Made by a program: the position numbers and the translations under genes. Of a stretch of DNA of 64,000 nucleotides, positions 1-15,000 are shown in pieces. The stretch lies in NCBI GenBank assembly GCA_963930775.1, contig OZ005692.1, positions 10,521,029 through 10,585,028 on the forward strand, read 5' to 3'. The first letter of the stretch is position 1. Each line of letters begins with the position of its first letter. The stretch is from Cliona cf. orientalis. Its lineage: Eukaryota; Porifera; Demospongiae; Clionaida; Clionaidae. The notes beneath the pieces were generated by a model. The model was not told where the DNA came from, made no database searches, and saw only the letters and a list, made by a program, of their open reading frames with translations.

Positions 1-623
1 CACACGCACACACACTTGGCAATAGCACGAGTTGTTTATTTCCGTTCCTCTACAGAGTTTTTATTGTCTAATAAAGAAAATGGATTGGGGGGGAGGGCCC
101 AGCCGCTGTTGGTCTTAAAGTGCCCAATTTTGTTCCCATTTAGACTCATCAAGTGCTGCCTAATAATTATAAGGTTTGACAAACAGGGAATCGCATCCAA
201 TCAGCTTCCCAGATCTGTTTAACAACACTCGCCTTAATTCAAGCCCAATATCTCTCTTAGCAACGGCTCATAACCGCGCATGCTGGTTGAAGGTCTTCAG
301 GTCTAGGAAAACCCGCTTAACTGGTTTCATCCTCTTAAGCTGAGCTGAAAGCCAAAGCACGGCACAAGGCTGCATAGACTAGACTAGACTTGACGTGATG
401 TGTGTTATGAATATGTTTATGTAATTAGTGATAGGCGGTGCCAAAATTGGGCACGAGTGTGACAGTGTATTGTGATTGGGTTACAGTGACTGTCTTAATT
501 GTCTGAGGGGCTCTATATATGAGGCTGGAGAGAGAGAGAGAGGTAGAGAGAGGTAGAGAGAAGGGAGGGGGGAGAGAGAGAGGTAGAGAGAGAGAGAGAG
601 AGAGAGAGAAGGGAGAGAGAGAG

Positions 624-679
<56 letters not shown>

Positions 680-3600
680 AGGAGAGAGAGAGAGCTAAAT
701 AGCTTAAGGCCACTCAGCTAGAAACTTGAGTTATTACTGCTCAATTAACGATTCCATAATAAGCAATCAGTGGTCATTGGGGGAAACAGATTGGAACGGA
801 ATTAGGTGAAATTTCCATTCCGAGTCTCGGTAACTCATGGGGATAGCTAATGGATACAGATTGAAAATGAAGTCATGCGATGAAATCATTCCTAACTTAA
901 TTAAGTGTGCATTTATCGCTATAGGAACCAAGTTTTGCTTATATATAACCATAGTAATATAGTTTCAAGTTAGTGTATGGTACAAACTAGGACTTGCTAC
1001 GTACAGTAGTATAATAATATTATACCAATTTAGAGGCCGAGGTAGGTAGCTACTTGCTATGCCTGGCTTTGAGAATTTCGGGGTTAATAGCATTGAAGGT
1101 TTAATAGGTGAAGTACCGAATAATAATCGCAAGTTAGACCAGGCCACGTCCACGTTTGAAGCTTAGTACATGTAGTACATAATATTATACGTACATACGA
1201 TTATGTATTTGTTCGTGACGAGCCGACCGTTGCCAAGGTGTTTAATGTGGCGTGATTGATGCAGCCCCATAGCAGCCAAAACCCACCTGAATACATGTGC
1301 ATACACGTACATGTACGTATATACATGTGTATGCTATGTGATATTATACCCCAATAGAAATACACACTTAAGTTCGTGTACATAATGAGTATGATGGCTG
1401 TAGAGGGTGTCACATGATATGTTCCACCCAATGAGATCACCTGAGATAATTGTATTGATGGACCCACTGCCCTCCAGCTGTGTGTGTGTGTGTGTCTCTC
1501 TCCTTCTCTTTCTCTTTGTGTGGTGGGAGAGAAGGAAGTGGGTGCGATGCCATGGGTGACATTTCTAAGAGTTCAGTTCTCTTAGACCCTCTCTCTCTCT
1601 CTGTCTCTCATTGTCCTTTGAGAACTCTAAATTGGCCTATCTTTGGAAGTTAATCTAGTAGGTATGCTTGGGTGTTTGTGAGAATACATTATTAAATAAA
1701 GCCATTTTGATGCAATATTAAATAATATAGTACTGTCCAGCTGGTACTTTATCATTACAAAATGCAAAGGAACTATAATAGCTATATTATGTATAGTTTT
1801 ATAGGTATATACATACACCTTGTATATACTGTAGTATGGGACTAGACAAAACTGTGTACACTGGTAAAAGGTACCCGTTCCTTTGATGATAAAAGCAATG
1901 ATGCTTTTGTCTGGACAGGAATTATGGGACGATATAATAATTCAATAATCGTTTGCTGACTCTAGCTAATGAAGGCGGAAAAAAAAACCCACTATAACAA
2001 TGTCGTCTACTAGTCAATAGTTTAACTGCTATACTGAGTGTACATGTATATTATGTACTAGGAGAGCATAATGTATGAGCTCTTGATGGTGCATGGCATA
2101 GTACATGTATATATGTCATTGAGTGACAGGGTAACTTCAAGCTTAGCTAAACCGAGGAATGTTATATTTGGCTGGCATTTAGGTGTTTCATGGGCTGTTA
2201 AGTTTTCGAAAGATCGTACATCGCGTACGATCCTATCGAGCTAAAGTGGACAAGATCGCCGCTGCATACCAATCCCATGCCCGGATTAGTTATAGCTATT
2301 AGTCAAGCTAGCTAACTATGCAATCAGTGATGAAGAACAATTTCTGAGCAAGCAAGAACAGATATTATGGAATGTTGCATCGACTTAGTGAGCAAATTCT
2401 GTTCTACACTGAGAGTACAATGATTTGGATGTTCTCTGTGATCTCTTATTACATTAACTATTTCTTGCTGCACCGTGAAGAAGACTATTAATATATTGTT
2501 AGCTCTGATTATGGAGAGTAGTTGGCGTCGCGTAGTCTTACCAGACAGCTAACCTCAGCAGAAATTGAGTGCATGTGAGAGCACTTGTGTTCGTATACAT
2601 GAGCACGTGTTACGGACAGTTGTATATATAGTGCTCTATAGCCGACTAGTTTTTTCATTGTGGGGTAATAGAATGGGATGGCAATATGTATCACATGTGT
2701 ACATAATAGCTAGCATTACTAACTGTTCTATCAGCCTGCAGCTATAGTACAATACATGTATTACATGTAATACTGTCAATGTCGGCAGAATTGGTGCATG
2801 GCTATTGATGTGTGTGTGTGCGTGTCTGTGGATACTCGCGTCTGTCTGTCTGTGTTCTGTGTTGATGTTAGGCTTACTATGGTTGCTCCTGCTGACTGAC
2901 TGTGTATTGGTGGGGAGGGACGAGGGATGGAGGGAGGGGATTTCTTTAATATAAAGTGTAGTCTGCTTGTCTGCTTTCACTTTGAGCTAATGGAAGCCCC
3001 CAGTACATATAGGTCTCCCTCCCCTGCCTCTCTTTCCTGTCATACTCCTGGCATTGTCCTCTCTCTCCCTCTCTCTCTCTCTCTCTTGAGTGGTCACCTC
3101 CTCCATTGATGCCTCCCCCACCTACCTCCCTCCTTTGCTCCTAAAGTCCTTTTCTCCCTCCCCCTCTCTCCCTCTCTCTCCTTACCTCTAAATAGAGTGT
3201 GGTCACTCCTCCATCTATCCAAAGCCACTTCCTGCTAACCTTGTTTAGATATCTCCCCTTTTCCTAATGCTAAAATTAGTGTTGTCTATAAATAGTTTGT
3301 AAATGTGCATAATATAGATGTAAGACCCTAAAATATTAACTCCTGCCGTTATCAATTAGTATTTCTGAAAGCTTCTGTTTTGTTCATTAATAACCACATT
3401 TCTCTTTAATAAGTAACTTTCACTGAAAAGGGTGTAGGTTTGAAGTTCGTAGGCCGGCCGGTATGGTATGCGTGCTGTCATTTGTACCGAGATTTACGTT
3501 AATGAACCATACAAGTGTACATGCATACATACATGCCGTACCCGCCCACACTATATGAGCTTAAAATCACACCATGTTACAGATATGTTCATCTGGCGTG

Positions 3601-4341
3601 ATGTATGTACTGCAAACTGTTTTCATAGTCCATAACTCTTTTATAATCTAATTATGACTCCCTTGTACTTGTATAGTGTGGGCTAAAAATAGCATTGAGT
3701 AAGTGTACATAGGACAGGTACTAGCTCTAATAATAATGGTTCTCTATAAGGAAGGTAGCTACCTCGATCATCATTGTGTTATGGTTGTAGGGAGAAGGAG
3801 AGAGGTATAGTCTGGATATGGAGAGGGAGGAGGGAGAGGGAGAGAGAGAGAGAGAGAAAGATGGATGGCAAACCAAGCCATGCTTCAAATCAAAGCAGCC
3901 CTTACCTCTCTCTCTCTCTCTCTCTCTGTCTCTCCGTGCCTACTTAGCTGATAGTGAGAAAGTAATTGAATCCCCCGTCCCCCCACATGCTATGAATATC
4001 ATTACCAGCTCAAGCAGCTGGACCTTCTGTGGCTATGAATAACATTTAAACTGGGTCTGAGCCGTTAAAGTGTACGTGGTAAAGTTGAGGGGGTAGAGGT
4101 GTGATAGGCGTGAATGTTGCATGTTTGTAAACAATGGATTTCCTAAAGAGTTTTATATAAGTATGATTGAGATAATAATTACGTACCATATACGTGGAAA
4201 TTTTTGCTGGGTAAAAATTTTGCCGAGCCTATAAAACTATTACTGTGTGAGTGCATGAGCATAGGGAGTGGGGTATTATATGACATAGAATATCTGGCCT
4301 TCTTGATCAGACTGACTTAAAATTTTACAATCTGTTTATAG
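1..4341. other. gene-poor left flank
   Basis: I see no convincing coding exon here on either strand. The stretch holds AT-rich unique sequence, GA/CT microsatellites (about 525-692, 3060-3185, 3827-3856, 3906-3928), a short GT run near 1480 and scattered palindromic ATGTACAT-type words. The kinase gene starting at 4342 needs upstream exons for its glycine-rich loop and catalytic lysine. I searched for them here without success, so the intron before 4342 probably spans this region or the exons lie to the left of the window. Confidence 0.5.
525..692. repeat. (GA)n microsatellite
   Basis: About 170 bases of almost pure GA dinucleotides, broken by short GGTAGA and AAGGGA interruptions. The Ser/Leu-rich open frame on the minus strand is a by-product of the repeat. 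Confidence 0.9.
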
Positions 4342-5878
<1,537 letters not shown>

Positions 5879-6024
5879 TCCTTTGTCAGTTATTGTCATC
5901 AGTTTTTGTGTCACTGCTCTCCTTTATTAATTATACAAGGGTATAATAATATATACTTGACCATACTTACTAATAATTATTCAGTGTGTATCAAAAATAT
6001 CAAAATTTAATATCAAATTGACAA

Positions 6025-9000
6025 TTAATGGTCAATGATAGTTACTACTTCAGCTTCAAGCACAGCTGTTTTCAGTTTACTGCATCCAACGTCAGTAATG
6101 TCACTAGTGTCAATAATTGTGCATGCATGCATGCAGGTAATAATATTATAATGGCAATTGTACATACAATAGTTTATTGAATACATACAACGTATGATCA
6201 CTTCTTATAGTGGGTACATGCAGAGTGGTTGACGACCTTTACCAGAAAAGCACATATTTCTCCCATATTATGTTCTATTACATAATATATGGAACAAAGT
6301 TTTTTTAATGTTAAAATTTAATATGCTTACTTGAAACGCAATCCAAGCTTTGTTAGATTTTTGTTAGACTGTATCAACTTGATTAGATGGGGAATACTGA
6401 CATCAGTAAGTCTATTGTTGTGCATACTGCAGCAAGAGCCATAATTATTACAATGTATACTCATGATCAGTCTTGTATGCCAGACAGCAGCTTCTGCTAG
6501 ACTCCTACTCACAAATCTAGAGGGAGAGTCTAGCAACAAGACTATAAAATTAATTTTAATCATGAAAACATGCACGAACATGTACCACTTGAAAACGTGC
6601 ATGGGCAAGCATGCAATATTATACACTACATCACGATGTACAGGGGTGTAGGTAGGATTTTCATGGAGGGAGGTGCTGCTTTGTGTGCACGAACAGAAAA
6701 TCAAAGCCATGCCCACTTTGACCATACCTTCCAATTACTGCGCACTAGTGACGATCTACTGACAGGTCTTCGAAGAAAACAACAATGTAGATTCTGCTAT
6801 TTTATGACTCATGAACAAAGAAAATGATGAAGTAAGACCTCATCTGTTTGTAGTCATTGCTTATCTACATACATAAGCATTAGGCTGGGGGGGGGGGGAT
6901 TTCTGGGCAACAGTGAATCCCCCTGCCTACGCCCCTGATGTGAATAAAATTAATATACATTATGCTTTACATTAGTTGCTGGAGTCGAGTACAGCTTTGA
7001 AGCCCTGGCATTAGAGCCTGAAATCCAGCATCACCAATCTCATTTTCATCTACCCTGTGCAGGATGAAATGTAGATTAGATATACCTGTAACAAAAGTAC
7101 ATGCATGACATTGTACTCCTGCAAGTGTAGATTAGGATAAGTGCTAAACTATTTTGCAGAGTTCAACACTTGTCTCCTTGACACACGGTATATTCTAGTC
7201 TCATGCCCAGACCCTATGACAATCCAAACATGACAAAAATTATCAAAATTCAAACTCAAATAAACAGATGTTACATAAATACAAACTCAAGAGTGTAAAA
7301 GTACGAACTTTGCATATGGAAGGGTGCAAAAGGTCAAAGCTGCAAACTGAAAGGTGCAAAAGCACAGAGCTGCATACGGAAGGGTGCAAAAGGTCAAACC
7401 TGCAAACTCAAGGGTGCAAAGCTGTGGATGAGTACATTGGCACATTAAGCTAATAATAATATTATTATTATAAAGCACAAAGTCGAAAGTACAGTATTAA
7501 TTGGTAAACTAGTAATAATAGCAATTCTATTCCAGTTCCTGGTACATGTTTGCATACGACACTTGGGTTTCATCCAGCGACAAAAATTTGGGGTGGAAGC
7601 GCGATAAATGAGTGGGCATATTCAGCACGCCAACTTCCTTGGGACGTATTTTAGGAGAATTTCTTTAATCCTTCCATATTATTTCGGATAATTTTTGATC
7701 AAAAATGCTAGTGATTTTATTTGGTGATTCACTGCGATAATTATGAAGCTTCCCCCTGTCCCCCCACTGGATGAAACCCTGCCAGTGGACCCAAACCCAC
7801 ATGTCCTCTGAATTGATATATTATTACCCCGCGCGCATGTGCAAGGGGTAAAGTAATCGGTCGTGTCGTTGTTGTTGTTGTCGTCGTGAGCACAAAAATC
7901 GCCATATCTCGAGATGTAGACGTCTAAGCGACTCGTAAGCACAACGAATCAATCGAATTCGGCGAAAAACTGGCTTCAGTGTCCGTCAAATCGATGGATA
8001 CGGTCCATGGGCGTCACAAATAGTGCCTTTTTGTTAGCTAACGTAGCCACGCCTATCGATAGTGCCTACTCAATGCATAATGCATGTTATTGTATTGTCT
8101 GCTCATGCGCACAACTAAGTAGCCAAGAATAATATTATGACTGGTAAAGATCGTCGAAATTAATAAAGTCTATACTCCATCCGAATCCACTGACGGAGCT
8201 GAAATCTGCAGCCCTATGGAACCAAAACATAATGTAAGACGGCTATACTATTACAACAGACTATTGGACGTATCAGTTCATATCTTCTAGTAGTCTAGAT
8301 CTAGTACAGATAGAGTGCTTTTGTCACCGGGACCTCCGGTAGCTATGACATTGTTCAATTAGCTAAGCAGCATTTCCACTAATTTTCTGAAGTTCGCAAA
8401 ATTATAGCCATGCACACAAAGCAATTCTATAGATTGTGCAATGTGCGCGCGGGGTATGTGCTCTACAGAGCTCTAGTTATATATAGCAACATCATTATCA
8501 TCAGAGAATAGCTTTGCCAGGGGGGCCAAGAAGGTGCGATCATAACTATATTATTTGGCTGCTCGAACATTCATTTACCCGGTGAGCACTGTCATCGTAG
8601 AGTTTGTAGGTCTTACATGATCACTTTGAGGGAGCCTATACCTTTTGACGTCATTGTACCAGGCAATGTGGCTTGTTTCATTGTGAACTTTAGATGCACA
8701 TGTACACAAGAGTACGTTATTGCTTTTGTTGACTAGTAGAGTCAAGGGCTTTTAGGAGTATAAGTGGTCCTTGCTAGAGTCTAATACACATGACATTGTG
8801 CTAGTTTATGGGCGTAGTACTTGTCAGTGCATCCACTTCTTTCTATTGCTCCAGTTGGTTGCTCTACATTACTCTAGCGAATTCATATTCCTGGGCAAGG
8901 TACCATATAGCGGGAAATTTTCGCGGATCGGTAGGAAAGGAGCATTTCGCGGAGAAAACTTTGCGGAATGTTAAAACTGGTCGCATAATGGGTGTGGCAT

Positions 9001-12000
9001 GCCTAGAATTTTGTGGAGAAAACTTTCGCGGATGGCGGAAAAATCACGAAATTCGTGAAAGTTTTCTCCCTCGAAAGTTTCCCACTATACGGTATCTCTG
9101 ATTTCTGGAATGGCCCTGGTGTAATAATTGAAAAGAATGTTTGTGGGATCCATGACCTCTGTACCTTGAATTTACAGGTTTGACCTTTTGCTGGATCTGT
9201 ATAATATTACACTATTCAAAAATTTACTCCAGCGTTAACTGGCAGAAAAAAGTGTAGGGGTACACTCTTTCCTGCCAGTGTTACTCGGGAAATTGGGGAT
9301 TAAAATAGTACTAGTGTGGAGGTACACAAGGGTCAATGCCCGCGTATTACTGGGAGGAAACAGTGTAGGAGTACACTCTTTCCTGCCAGTATAACGGGAA
9401 AGCATTAGTGTAGGGGTACACTCTTTCTGGCCAGTTACTATCGGGAAGAGGAGAGTGCAGGGGTACACTCTTTCTTACCAGTTAATAAGCAGGCAGAGAA
9501 CTAGAAGAGTGCAGGTGTCCACTGTTTCTTTCCAGTATTAGTAAAAGTCGGGAGAGCAATAGTGTTGGGGTACACTCTTTCTTGCCAGTTAATAAGCAGG
9601 GAGGGAGGAGTGCAGGGTGCTGGCAAGAAAGAGTGTACCCCCACACTATTACTCTCCCAACTTTTACTAATACTGGAGAGAAGAGTGGACACCTGCACTC
9701 TTCTAGTTCTCTGCCTGCTTATTAACTGGCAAGAAAGAGTGTACCCCCACACTATTGCTCTCCCAAGTCTAACTAATACTGGAAAGTAAGAGTGTACCCC
9801 TGCACTCTTCTCTGCCTGCTTATTAACTGGCAAGAAAGAGTGTACCCCACACTATTGCTCTCCTAACTTTTACTAATACTGGAAAGAAAGAGTGTACCCC
9901 TGCACTCTTCTCTGCCTGCTTATTAACTGGCAAGAAAGAGTGTACCCCCACACTATTGCTCTCCCGAGTCTAATACTGGAAAGAAAGAGTGTACCCCTGC
10001 ACTCTCCTCTTCCCGATAGTAACTGGCCAGAAAGAGTGTACCCCTACACTAATGCTTTCCTGTTATACTGGCAGGAAAGAGTGTACCCCTACTAACACTG
10101 TTTCCTCCCAGTAATACGCGGGCATTGACCTTTATGTACCTCCACACTATTTTAACCCCCAATTTCCCGAGTAACACTGGCAGGAAAGAGTGTACCCCTA
10201 CACTCTTTCCTGCCAGTTAATGCTGAAGTAAATGTTTGAATAGTGTAATTTAATCCCCACCCCCTTTTGCTCCTTCCATATTATGCAGATCTGTACTTTT
10301 GCACCCTTGCATGAGTTTGCAGCTTAAAGTTTGACCTTTTGCACCCTTGAGTTTGCATATACTTATCCTACATCCATGTAAGGTAAGTTTGCACATTTGA
10401 GTATGAATTTTGATAATTTTGTCATGTTTGGATTACCATAGCTAATTATTATTCTACATGTACATTAGTAGGAGCTATAGCTATAGTATAGAACATAATA
10501 GGCTTATAGCTCACATCAGTTTTTCAACTTTACAGCAATGCTTGAGAGTTTTTCCAAGAATATGTGCCCCAACAGAATTGAGTTTTACGTCACCAAGACT
10601 AATTAAAAGAAAGAATAAATAAAATTAGTCTGGTCAGCCATTGCATGAGAGGGCCTCAATTGGTCAAGGCCACTCAGCAACAGTATTAATAATTTACCGT
10701 AGGACGGGTTTTAATTGTGTAGTGTAATAATTGCGTTGTAGTCGAGTCAGGCCAAATTGCGAATCCAATAATTGCGATAGACGACCCCGTACTGTACTGT
10801 AGTATACGTGCACGTTTATGTTTGCGAATCTATTAATTGTGAAATGTACAAAAACTCGCAATTCGCAATTAATAGATACTCGCAATTAAAACCTGACTTA
10901 CAGTATTTTGTAACAAATAATGTGATCTAGCCAAGGGCAAAGAAAAATGCACTGTGCAACAGTAGCCTAGTCCCCAGGCTAAAAGTCATGCATGGTTACA
11001 GTTGCTAAATTATTCTAAATCAGCTATAGAGACCTCATCTAATGGTCTTCTATATTACACTTTTAAGAGACCCTCAGGCCCTTAGAGTATCACGGTAGCA
11101 CCCGTGCTGTGCTCAGGATGCTACATGCAGCCTCGGGCCTTTGGGTCTCCTAGGAATGCGTAGAGACCTTGGACTCCGTCTCTAACTATTTGTAAACTCA
11201 CTCAATAAATAACAGATTTGGGCAACACTTGAGACTGTTTATGAGTATAAATAGAGTAGAGTCACTGATTTGAAGACCAAATATTCTGCATCAATTAGAA
11301 TACAAACACCGTATTATTATTAGTATAATACTATACCAGTAAGCATACAGTAACAAGAATAGAAGATAATAATTGTAGTCAACAAACAATAATAGTTATA
11401 ATAAATTTAATTTCTACTAACAGTAGCTAGTGCAACCTTATCTTGCAGAGATCAGTTGTGTGCTGCAGGGCATCACAGAGAGATTTTCCATAGTCTTCAG
11501 GAAGAAAATGTGACTGGGATCTAGAAATTTGAGTACGGCACCCAGGAATGCTGCAATTTTAGGAGTATATATTATACATACCATAATTCGTGAATTTTTT
11601 GTTGTTCATTTTGCACAAAGTGACAAAAACTTGTATACGCGAAAATTTTTTACCTGTACTATATAACTTATACAGCAAATATAATATTATGGCGCATTTG
11701 ATATTGACAAAATTATTGTTACATGAAAATTTCTAACACAAAATTTGGAAATTAACGCAAACTATAGTAATAATATATAGCTATGATATGCATGCCCCCT
11801 CCCCCACAAAAGTTAAAAAAAAAAGGCTCACCCACTTCACTATTAGCTAATATATGATCGTCCACGAGAAAACCATGCATAATGCGCTGAAAAAAATTTT
11901 TGAGTTAAGGCCACCATTACCTACGGTGGCCGAGAAGGACACTGCCGCGGCGGCCAAAGCCGCCGTGGGCCGCCCAAAAGCCGCCGTTGGCCGCCAAAGG

Positions 12001-15000
12001 GCCGCCCAACGGCTGCAGCTGGCCACCGCGGCTCAGCCACGCCCGCCAATCTGTTTGAAAATCGATCCTCTAGCTTACAACTGGTTAATTAGACTATTAG
12101 CTATCCCGCACGCATGCGCAAGCGGTCAGTTTGTCAGTCTATCTTCGTCATCGTCCGTACGATATGCATACTTGTTAGGCATCTGGGCACAGTGGGTTAT
12201 AACGGCGATCAAATACAACAAAGAAACGGACTCAGCCTCGTTTGGATTCGATCGATACTGGGTACAGGGGCTAAAATGTTTGTTGGTCACTCCTATCAAC
12301 CGCGTGCTTTCTGCCCATGCGCACGCAGTACTAATTTACCAGACCACGCCCACTGCAGCGTTTAAGCGCACGCTTTCGATCTCTGCTAAGCACGAGAACG
12401 ATCACCACTGATAAAGAAAGGGCGGTATACGTCACATAAACCTTTCCCTCTCGATTACCCCCACCGCAGCGTTTAGTTATTAATAATTATTTTTCTGACA
12501 AACACGCGGATGGCTGAATTTCCGAGTAAACGCAATGATCTAGGCCACACCTAACGTTGTCCAGTTAACCATTCGTGAACTGAATATCGATTTTAAAGTT
12601 TTGGCGGGCGCAGCTGAGCTGCGGTGGCCAGCCACAGCCGATGGGCGGCCCTTTGGCGGCCAACAGCAGCTTTCGGGTGGCCCCAACGTGGCTTGGGCCG
12701 CTGTGGCAGTGTCCTTCTCGGCCACCGTAATTACCAACTACAACCTTTGAACTATTGCTCCTGCAAATTTGAAGTCTCTAGCCCGTGTAGTCATGGAGAT
12801 ATGAGCAAACATATACCCGGATAAAGTTTTGCAAAAAATTGCAATGAACATTGCTACGTACGTTGCACGCGGAAGTCCGTATACTCCCAGTTTATGGTAA
12901 ATACGTGGCCCCGCCCACCAAGTCAACATGATGAGCTAGCTGGCTGCCAAAACGCTCGAACGAGAGCAGCAGCCAATGTTTCAATGGAAAAGAACGAGAA
13001 GATAAGCGTTCCTAAAGATCGTTAATACACAAAATTGAAGAAAGAAGTGACTGGAGAGATTTTTCTGTGCAGCTGCCGTGCTTGCCTACCTGCAATTATG
13101 GCAACGGCTCCGTATCATGGCCGCTCTATGTAGCTACTCGCCTGACTTCTTCGAGCCATTACTTGGTAAGTATAGTGTTCTAGAAGCTACGAAGCAGATT
13201 TATGTGTAGAGGAATGATTCCTCTATCAATCTATACCAAAAAGTGAAAATTGATAGTTATCATCACAGGCAACTATTTTGGCCTGTATCTCAGATTGATA
13301 TTCAGCGCATTATGCATGGTTTCTCGTGGACGGTCACATATAGGTTCCCCCTAGGTTTGCATGCATGGATCTACATGTACATGCATGTATATGTTGTGAA
13401 AAAACCTATAGTTATTAATTATACTTCATGTATTATAATATACACTCAATCATTATGGCCATGGTCTTACTGCAATTCCTGAAGATACTTTGTGCTGTTG
13501 AATTCAAGGGCTGGTGATCCGTAGTTCATATCATTAATGACAGTGAAAATAGTGATAATAGCATCACTAAATATCTTAATAGGCCTGTAATTTTTTGTGA
13601 TCAATGGATGATCATATCATTATACTAAGATTATAGTTGTCCGTGTGTGTGTGTACGAGCGGGAGGTGACCGGAAGCGATTCGACCCGAGCTAAAACGTT
13701 TTTATTTCTAGGCATCGCTGGACTTGGGGCGATACAACCGATAGCCCACTGACACGGCTGGCTATGGCCCCAGCGGCAACTAAAGTGAGCTGCTTCAACA
13801 AAACACCAGGGCAAAATTAGATTGAACTGTACCACTTACCATGGCGGCCTGGAGAATACAAAGGGGTGACATTCAGGAGTCAGTGTTGCCCATCGGTGCT
13901 TTCCAGAAGGAGGCGATTCTATTCTAAGCATCTTCACTTGGGAGTCCTTGCGAGCAAAGCTGCAAGACAACTAACGAATTTCTTGAGCTAGCTGATTGAC
14001 AAAGTCACTTGATCAGGCAGGATGTGCACGTGCGCTAGCTTGCTCACGTACGTACGCGCATAAAGATGTAGGTAAAGGTCGTCGATGGCACATGCACAAT
14101 AATATGCAGCACAGAGATAAAGGAGTGAGCGAGCGAAGCGAGCTCACTCCTTGTACATTATAATTTTTCATACCTTAGCTCGTCTAAGCTATCAGTGCAC
14201 ATCCTGAGATAATGAATCACATCTTCACTCAGTATTTGGCCACATATTTTAAAGCTGCATATATTAGATAGCCAGGTGTGTATTATGTATTATATACGTG
14301 CAGCAAAATAAGCTGAACATGTAGTAGTACATACCTAACCAGACAGCCTGGATGTTGGAAGCATAATTTCACTATTTCATAATAAAACCTTTCAGGCACA
14401 TCTAGACTATAGAGTCATTGCGCATGCATGCAGACATCACATATTATACATGGGGTTAAAATTTTTAATTAGTTAACTCTTACTTCAGTGTTACTGTTTT
14501 CTGGGAGCCAACTCTAGCCTTTTCAATATATTCCTGCAGTACTACAACTTCTTTCAACTTTTTAGCTAGTTCTGCAATTCTTGTGAGTCTAGTAAACTGA
14601 GTACCATGGCTATGCGAGATATATCGATGGTCAGTATATAGTGGAAAAATAGAAATAAACTTACACAATGATATCCAAAGAAAGTTGGAGTGCTTTATTG
14701 TCAACAAGACTAAATATAGCATTACATTGATCTTTTGAGGGAAAGTGAGAGCCAGGACAACTGAGCTTAATATCCAATGCAAGAGCACTTCTATTGTTCA
14801 AAAGAGAAGCAATAGCAGGAGCACGTGATATCGCCCATGAAAACCAACCGTCAATTTTAATACAACTATTCCATATCTCTAATATCATGTAATTGTATGG
14901 TGGCTGACTTTGGGACTCATAAGCACATTGCACTAATGTCTGCTTCGACAATTCACGTGATTGATGCATATTTTTAAAGACTTGCATTACTCCTGGAAGT

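Larger units (their letters stand above)
7221..10434. mobile_element. 3.2-kb foldback element inside an NLR intron
   Basis: The two ends are long imperfect inverted repeats. The left starts AATCCAAACATGAC and the right ends GTCATGTTTGGATT. Inside each arm are several copies of GGGTGCAAAAGGTCAAA (left, 7320-7420) or its complement (right, 10290-10360). The interior carries further inserted elements (7825-8458, 8901-9094) and a large palindrome (9206-10249). I see no transposase frame, so it is non-autonomous. It lies wholly between the NLR LRR exons 10598-10515 and 7054-6971. Confidence 0.7.

Noticed and set aside
3818-4042. 74-residue frame just upstream of the kinase exons
   Set aside because: It is made of GA and CT microsatellites, has no kinase motif, and does not supply the glycine-rich loop or catalytic lysine expected there.
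8808-9101. 97-residue frame with Arg/Lys-rich tail
   Set aside because: It covers a MITE whose other copies have no matching frame.
9235-10095. Repeated units with spacers, as in a CRISPR array
   Set aside because: Units are imperfect and inverted around a centre, with irregular spacing and no cas genes, in a eukaryotic intron. It is a palindromic repeat.
11427-11429. In-frame TAG as the end of the NLR gene
   Set aside because: A donor 8 bases earlier joins in phase to another LRR exon and keeps the LRR register. It remains possible as an alternative end.
11854-12411. 185-residue Ala/Arg-rich open frame
   Set aside because: It runs across the GC-rich arm of an inverted-repeat element; the inverse arm at 12.6 kb gives similar frames. 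No domain is seen.
13118-13164. Possible plus-strand first exon (MAALCSYSPDFFEPLL) with a good GTAAGT donor
   Set aside because: The only in-phase continuation I found, at about 13712, stops after a dozen codons, and another frame is equally open. It lies inside the NLR intron.
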